This document shows positions 43,581 through 46,509 of a DNA stretch of 46,509 bases, in pieces. This stretch comes from Bacillus sp. EB600 (GTDB lineage Bacteria > Bacillota > Bacilli > Bacillales > Cytobacillaceae). Position 1 is the first letter of the stretch, and every line of letters begins with the position of its first letter. The position numbers and the translations under genes are program-made. The notes beneath the pieces are model-generated. The model saw nothing but the letters and a program-made list of their open reading frames with translations, had not been told where the DNA came from and searched no databases. The stretch is taken from contig NZ_JAEVLT010000036.1 of NCBI RefSeq assembly GCF_024494385.1, positions 1 to 46,509 on the forward strand, given 5' to 3'.

Positions 43581-44645
43581 TTAGTTATGTGGAATCACAA
43601 CCCATGCGTCAGGCAAGTAGCGCATGCCAACATCGGTATTTGTTGCTGGTTTCAAGAGCAGTTGCCTATCTTTAATCATCGTAGTCGAACCGCCGCCATC
43701 CATTGCAATAGCATTTGTCACATCATATTTTTGAAAAAGATGGACCATATCAGACATTGAGGCTCCACGGTGCGTTTTATCCCAATAAAAACGACCGTCT
43801 GTAATAATCATCACGACTCTTCCATTAACTGTTTGTCCAATTGCTGTCCGCGGTGCCCATCCCCATGCACCATCCACTGAAGGAGTTACCCGATTTTTTC
43901 CATTGACGATAAGCTGGGGACCAAAACTTATTGCCTCTTTAACGCCCATCTTTAATAATTCATTAGCTGAATAACTCCCAGTGACAAATCGGCCGTCTTT
44001 AAGAAATGCTCCAACAAGAGCATTGGCCGTATAACTTCCTCCCGGAGTTGACAAGACTTTCCCATTACTTATAATAAGCCCAAGCATTTGACCACCGGAA
44101 CCATTACCATGAGGGTCGTTGAAACCACCGCCATTAATCCCGGCGATTCCATGGTTGTTTTTTATTAATTCCGAAAGTGCCTGTCCTTTACTAGTATACT
44201 TGGTAGCAACGACATGAACAGTAGTCGGGTCAGGAATAACCAAAATTTTTGCCGTATAATTGGCTGTAGTAACTGTATCAACAATGATTGAATCAGAAAA
44301 GGACTTTAACCCGGCTGCTTCTGCTGTATTTTCACGTTTTATTTTCTCCTGGTTAATATTTGTTTGTTCTGAAGAGGGGTTATTAAACGCAGAATACAGT
44401 TGGTCGAACTCTGACTTTGAAAGTAAAAAACGCATATATTTTACATATTGTGGATGCTGGCTTGAGAGAACCGAGCCCACTAGTAATCTTCGAAATTGCA
44501 GTCCCTGATTGGTGCCATATAACCAACCTCCTCCGATTAAGAGGATGATCAGTAAACTGATCCAAAAGACCCTCCAAAAACGTCCGCGTTTTGGTTTTGG
44601 CCTCGAGCGAGGGCCATATGCGGTATTGTCCGTAATAGAATCCAT
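43581..44645 (-). CDS. Phosphodiester glycosidase (NAGPA-domain) family membrane protein
   Basis: 354 residues. A cytoplasmic basic stretch (PRSRPKPKRGR), a membrane anchor at about 25-45, then an extracellular NAGPA domain: GINGGGFNDPHG, APRTAIGQT and AIAMDGGGSTTMI. Members remove N-acetylglucosamine or similar sugars from phosphodiesters; in bacteria they are linked to envelope or exopolysaccharide. Ligand unknown. Confidence 0.85.
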   Translation of the reverse strand: MDSITDNTAYGPRSRPKPKRGRFWRVFWISLLIILLIGGGWLYGTNQGLQFRRLLVGSVLSSQHPQYVKYMRFLLSKSEFDQLYSAFNNPSSEQTNINQEKIKRENTAEAAGLKSFSDSIIVDTVTTANYTAKILVIPDPTTVHVVATKYTSKGQALSELIKNNHGIAGINGGGFNDPHGNGSGGQMLGLIISNGKVLSTPGGSYTANALVGAFLKDGRFVTGSYSANELLKMGVKEAISFGPQLIVNGKNRVTPSVDGAWGWAPRTAIGQTVNGRVVMIITDGRFYWDKTHRGASMSDMVHLFQKYDVTNAIAMDGGGSTTMIKDRQLLLKPATNTDVGMRYLPDAWVVIPHN

Positions 44646-44894
44646 AATTAAGCTCCTTTAAGTTCATAGAGATAAGAAACAACTTTATCATACAATTATC
44701 CTAGTTAACTTCCAAGTTAAATTTTCATTAAAAATGGGAAAATAGTAATATAAATATATTAAAATAGTTTTTTGGATAACGATATAGTGAACGTAGTCCA
44801 GATTTATTATAAAAGAAATAACTATTATGAATAATATTAGTTAAGATATGGAAAACTACTTAAGATTTCTTTCTATACAGAGAGGAGTATTAAT

Positions 44895-45116
44895 TTGAGA
44901 AATTTTCGATTTCCCATCAGTGATCAATTTAGCGCTGCTAATATCGCTAAAGACCTTCAAGTTCAACTAGAAATAAATCGTTTTAGTCATGTGAACGTCG
45001 TAGCAGCAGACAACCGTAATGAGGTCATTGTGCAGGTTCCTGAAGCCAATGAAGGATTAGAGGAAGCAGTAGAAAGTTTTATGAAAAGCTATCAAACAGG
45101 TGTGATTCTTGAATAG
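44895..45116 (+). CDS. Small hypothetical protein (73 residues)
   Basis: TTG start with AGAGGAG about 8 bases upstream. Likely alpha/beta peptide (QFSAANIAKDLQVQLEI, HVNVVAADNRNEVIVQV). Followed at 52 bases by another small gene. Not recognised. Confidence 0.6.
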   Translation: MRNFRFPISDQFSAANIAKDLQVQLEINRFSHVNVVAADNRNEVIVQVPEANEGLEEAVESFMKSYQTGVILE

Positions 45117-45167
45117 AACACAAATCCGGCTATCATACTTAGAGTCGATGGAGAGGGGGTGACTATA

Positions 45168-45335
45168 TTGGATAAAGATTTAGCAGGACAAGAAAATAAC
45201 GAAATAAGAGGGACTTTGTCAAATAAACAAGCTAAAGAAAATATTGAGATTAGCTCAACTGGCTATGGATATGAATCTGTAGAAGAAGAATCGAAACAAA
45301 AACAATCGGCTTTAGGAATAAATGGTTCAAAATAA
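45168..45335 (+). CDS. Small polar protein (55 residues)
   Basis: TTG start behind GAGAGGGGGTGA. Peptide MDKDLAGQENNEIRGTLSN..., Lys/Glu/Ser-rich and probably unstructured, ending LGINGSK. This composition recalls small spore or stress peptides of Bacillus but no family is assigned. A terminator follows 8 bases after the stop. Confidence 0.55.
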   Translation: MDKDLAGQENNEIRGTLSNKQAKENIEISSTGYGYESVEEESKQKQSALGINGSK

Positions 45336-45343
45336 AATAGAAT

Positions 45344-45370
45344 ACCCGCAGAAAGGATACTGCGGGTTTT
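45344..45370 (+). terminator. Terminator after the small genes
   Basis: ACCCGCAG pairs with CTGCGGGT across 8 bases, then TTTT. Confidence 0.85.
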
Positions 45371-45410
45371 AACGGTTAATTATTTGAATATACTTCATAC
45401 CACTTCAAGA

Positions 45411-46247
45411 TCACAATCTATTCGACAAATCCAATAAAAGTTTGGATATTTCTTCGAATTTTTCCATTCTTGAGTTAATTTCTCTTGCTTTTTCTAACTG
45501 ACTAATAACTGTGTTATTAATAGATGTAATCTCCTCAGTTATTTTCTGTAAATCTTTTTGTAAGTCACTTAATGTTTTTTTAATTTCGATACTAGCGTCA
45601 TTACTTTCCCCCGATAATTTTCTTATTTCATCTGCAACAACTCCAAAGCCTCTCCCAGCTTCACCAATTCTTGCAGCCTCAATGGCAGCATTCAAGCCAA
45701 TTAACTTCGTTTGAGATGATATTGATTTAATCGATTCCAGTATTTGATTTGTCTTTTTAAATTTGTTGTTAATTTCAGCAGTTTTTTTCTGTAAAATTTC
45801 ACTATCATTATTTAGTTGGGAGGCTGTTTTAATAAACTGGTCAATAATATTCCCAACTTCATCACTGGATTCTAATAGTACCTCAGCACTGTTATTTAGA
45901 CCCAGCCATGTATCAATATTTTTTGCTATCCCAACGGAGCCGATTACATTTCTACGTTCGTCTAAAATCGGAAACCCATATATTCTGACTGGGATTCCAT
46001 ATAAGGAAGCATCCATATTTTTAGCAGCATGTTTCTTCGTTTTCATTGCCTCTGCCATCGCCGATTTGGGATTAACTGGATCACCTGGAGAAATATTTAA
46101 TTTTACAGTATTCCCGTCTTTTTGAATGATAAACTTTTCTCTATCTGTAACGGCAAAGCCCAGGTCAACCTGGATTATATCAGCAATCCATGGGGTAATA
46201 GTAATTAATGCTTCCATTAACTCTTTACCAGTTGCTTTGGTTTCCAT
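45411..46247 (-). CDS. Soluble methyl-accepting chemotaxis-type receptor
   Basis: 278 residues and no membrane segment, so cytoplasmic. Residues about 30-110 form a sensor domain (FAVTDREKF, ISPGDPVN, LYGIPVRIYGFP), the same type as in the LytTR regulator at 7062. The remainder is a short MCP signalling hairpin with tip LIGLNAAIEAARIGEAGRGF-like sequence, resembling B. subtilis YfmS in size. ATG at 46247 has AAAGGAG 6 bases upstream; the TTG one codon earlier is less likely. It stands alone. Confidence 0.88.
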   Translation of the reverse strand: METKATGKELMEALITITPWIADIIQVDLGFAVTDREKFIIQKDGNTVKLNISPGDPVNPKSAMAEAMKTKKHAAKNMDASLYGIPVRIYGFPILDERRNVIGSVGIAKNIDTWLGLNNSAEVLLESSDEVGNIIDQFIKTASQLNNDSEILQKKTAEINNKFKKTNQILESIKSISSQTKLIGLNAAIEAARIGEAGRGFGVVADEIRKLSGESNDASIEIKKTLSDLQKDLQKITEEITSINNTVISQLEKAREINSRMEKFEEISKLLLDLSNRL

Positions 46248-46509
46248 CAAATGCTCCTTTCTATATGTACGAATTTAATTGGGTCGATAAAGCAGCGAGC
46301 GCTTCTATATTTAATTATACAAAAGATTAATAAAAGTACGTTTACTATCTTTGAAACATAGGTGACAATCGTTTGAAAATGAAGTTAGATATCGGACTGA
46401 TACTACAATATCAGAAGATACTGTCTCTCTCTAATTCAAAAAATAGTGTTTTACTCATCAATAATCTGCGATATAATAGTAAGAAATTTCATACTAATTA
46501 TATTACTTT

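Noticed and set aside
1..46509. Search for CRISPR arrays, tRNA/rRNA genes, prophage or conjugation modules
   Set aside because: I saw no regularly spaced repeats, no cloverleaf or rRNA sequence, and no phage or transfer genes; the only mobile trace is the IS3 remnant.

Overview
The window reads as chromosome of a spore-forming, low-GC Bacillaceae bacterium (Bacillus/Neobacillus/Priestia-like). Support comes from strong AGGAGG-type ribosome binding sites with frequent TTG/GTG starts, two T-box leaders, a perfect Zur box, a SpoIIP gene, Spo0A-box matches and a class IV (PhaR/PhaC) polyhydroxyalkanoate cluster. Most of it is ordinary metabolic and regulatory sequence. The accessory part is at the left end.

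Layout. 1-4.8 kb: a GMC oxidoreductase, an Arg/Ser-repeat protein that may be a spore-coat protein, about 1 kb of gene-poor sequence, and a secreted D-Ala-D-Ala carboxypeptidase. 4.9-6.3 kb: a scar made of a truncated gene start, a decayed IS3-family element, the 3' end of a RloC-like AAA ATPase gene and the 3' end of an S13 carboxypeptidase gene. 6.4-9.4 kb: a DUF2935 protein, a LytTR regulator and an acetyl-CoA hydrolase/CoA-transferase with a perfect cre site in front. 9.46-9.6 kb: a structured repeat. 9.7-15.2 kb: a DEAD-box helicase, a BtuF-like binding protein, a thioesterase, an APH-fold kinase and small unknown genes. 15.5-20.3 kb: a stand-alone ftsZ, a Zur-controlled zinc-binding lipoprotein, a SpoIIP homologue and a HEM4 protein. 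20.6-25.9 kb: a leucine/branched acyl-CoA degradation operon (yngJ, yngH, yngHB, yngF, yngE homologues). 26-29.2 kb: a hemerythrin-like protein, an aspartate racemase remnant and an SF1 helicase. 29.2-31.9 kb: proBA behind a proline T-box. 32.1-36.9 kb: phaC-phaB-phaR on the minus strand, divergent from phaP-phaQ-phaP. 37.3-46.5 kb: a branched-chain aminotransferase, a gene frameshifted at an A AAA AAG heptamer, a GH18 hydrolase, leuA with its own T-box, a phosphodiester glycosidase family protein, small genes and a soluble chemoreceptor.

How it fits together. Acyl-CoA and acetyl-CoA handling recurs: the CoA-transferase, the leucine pathway ending in HMG-CoA, and PHB synthesis from acetoacetyl-CoA. 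Amino-acid supply is under starvation control by T-boxes (proBA, leuA). The sporulation theme (SpoIIP, an extra FtsZ, possible Spo0A boxes before ftsZ and phaR, and the Arg/Ser protein) is the most interesting thread. I found no CRISPR array, tRNA or rRNA gene, and no clearly new defence or mobile system. The best leads are the duplicated phaQ-phaP unit, the stand-alone ftsZ, the Arg/Ser protein, the sensor domain shared by the LytTR regulator and the chemoreceptor, and the slippery-site gene.
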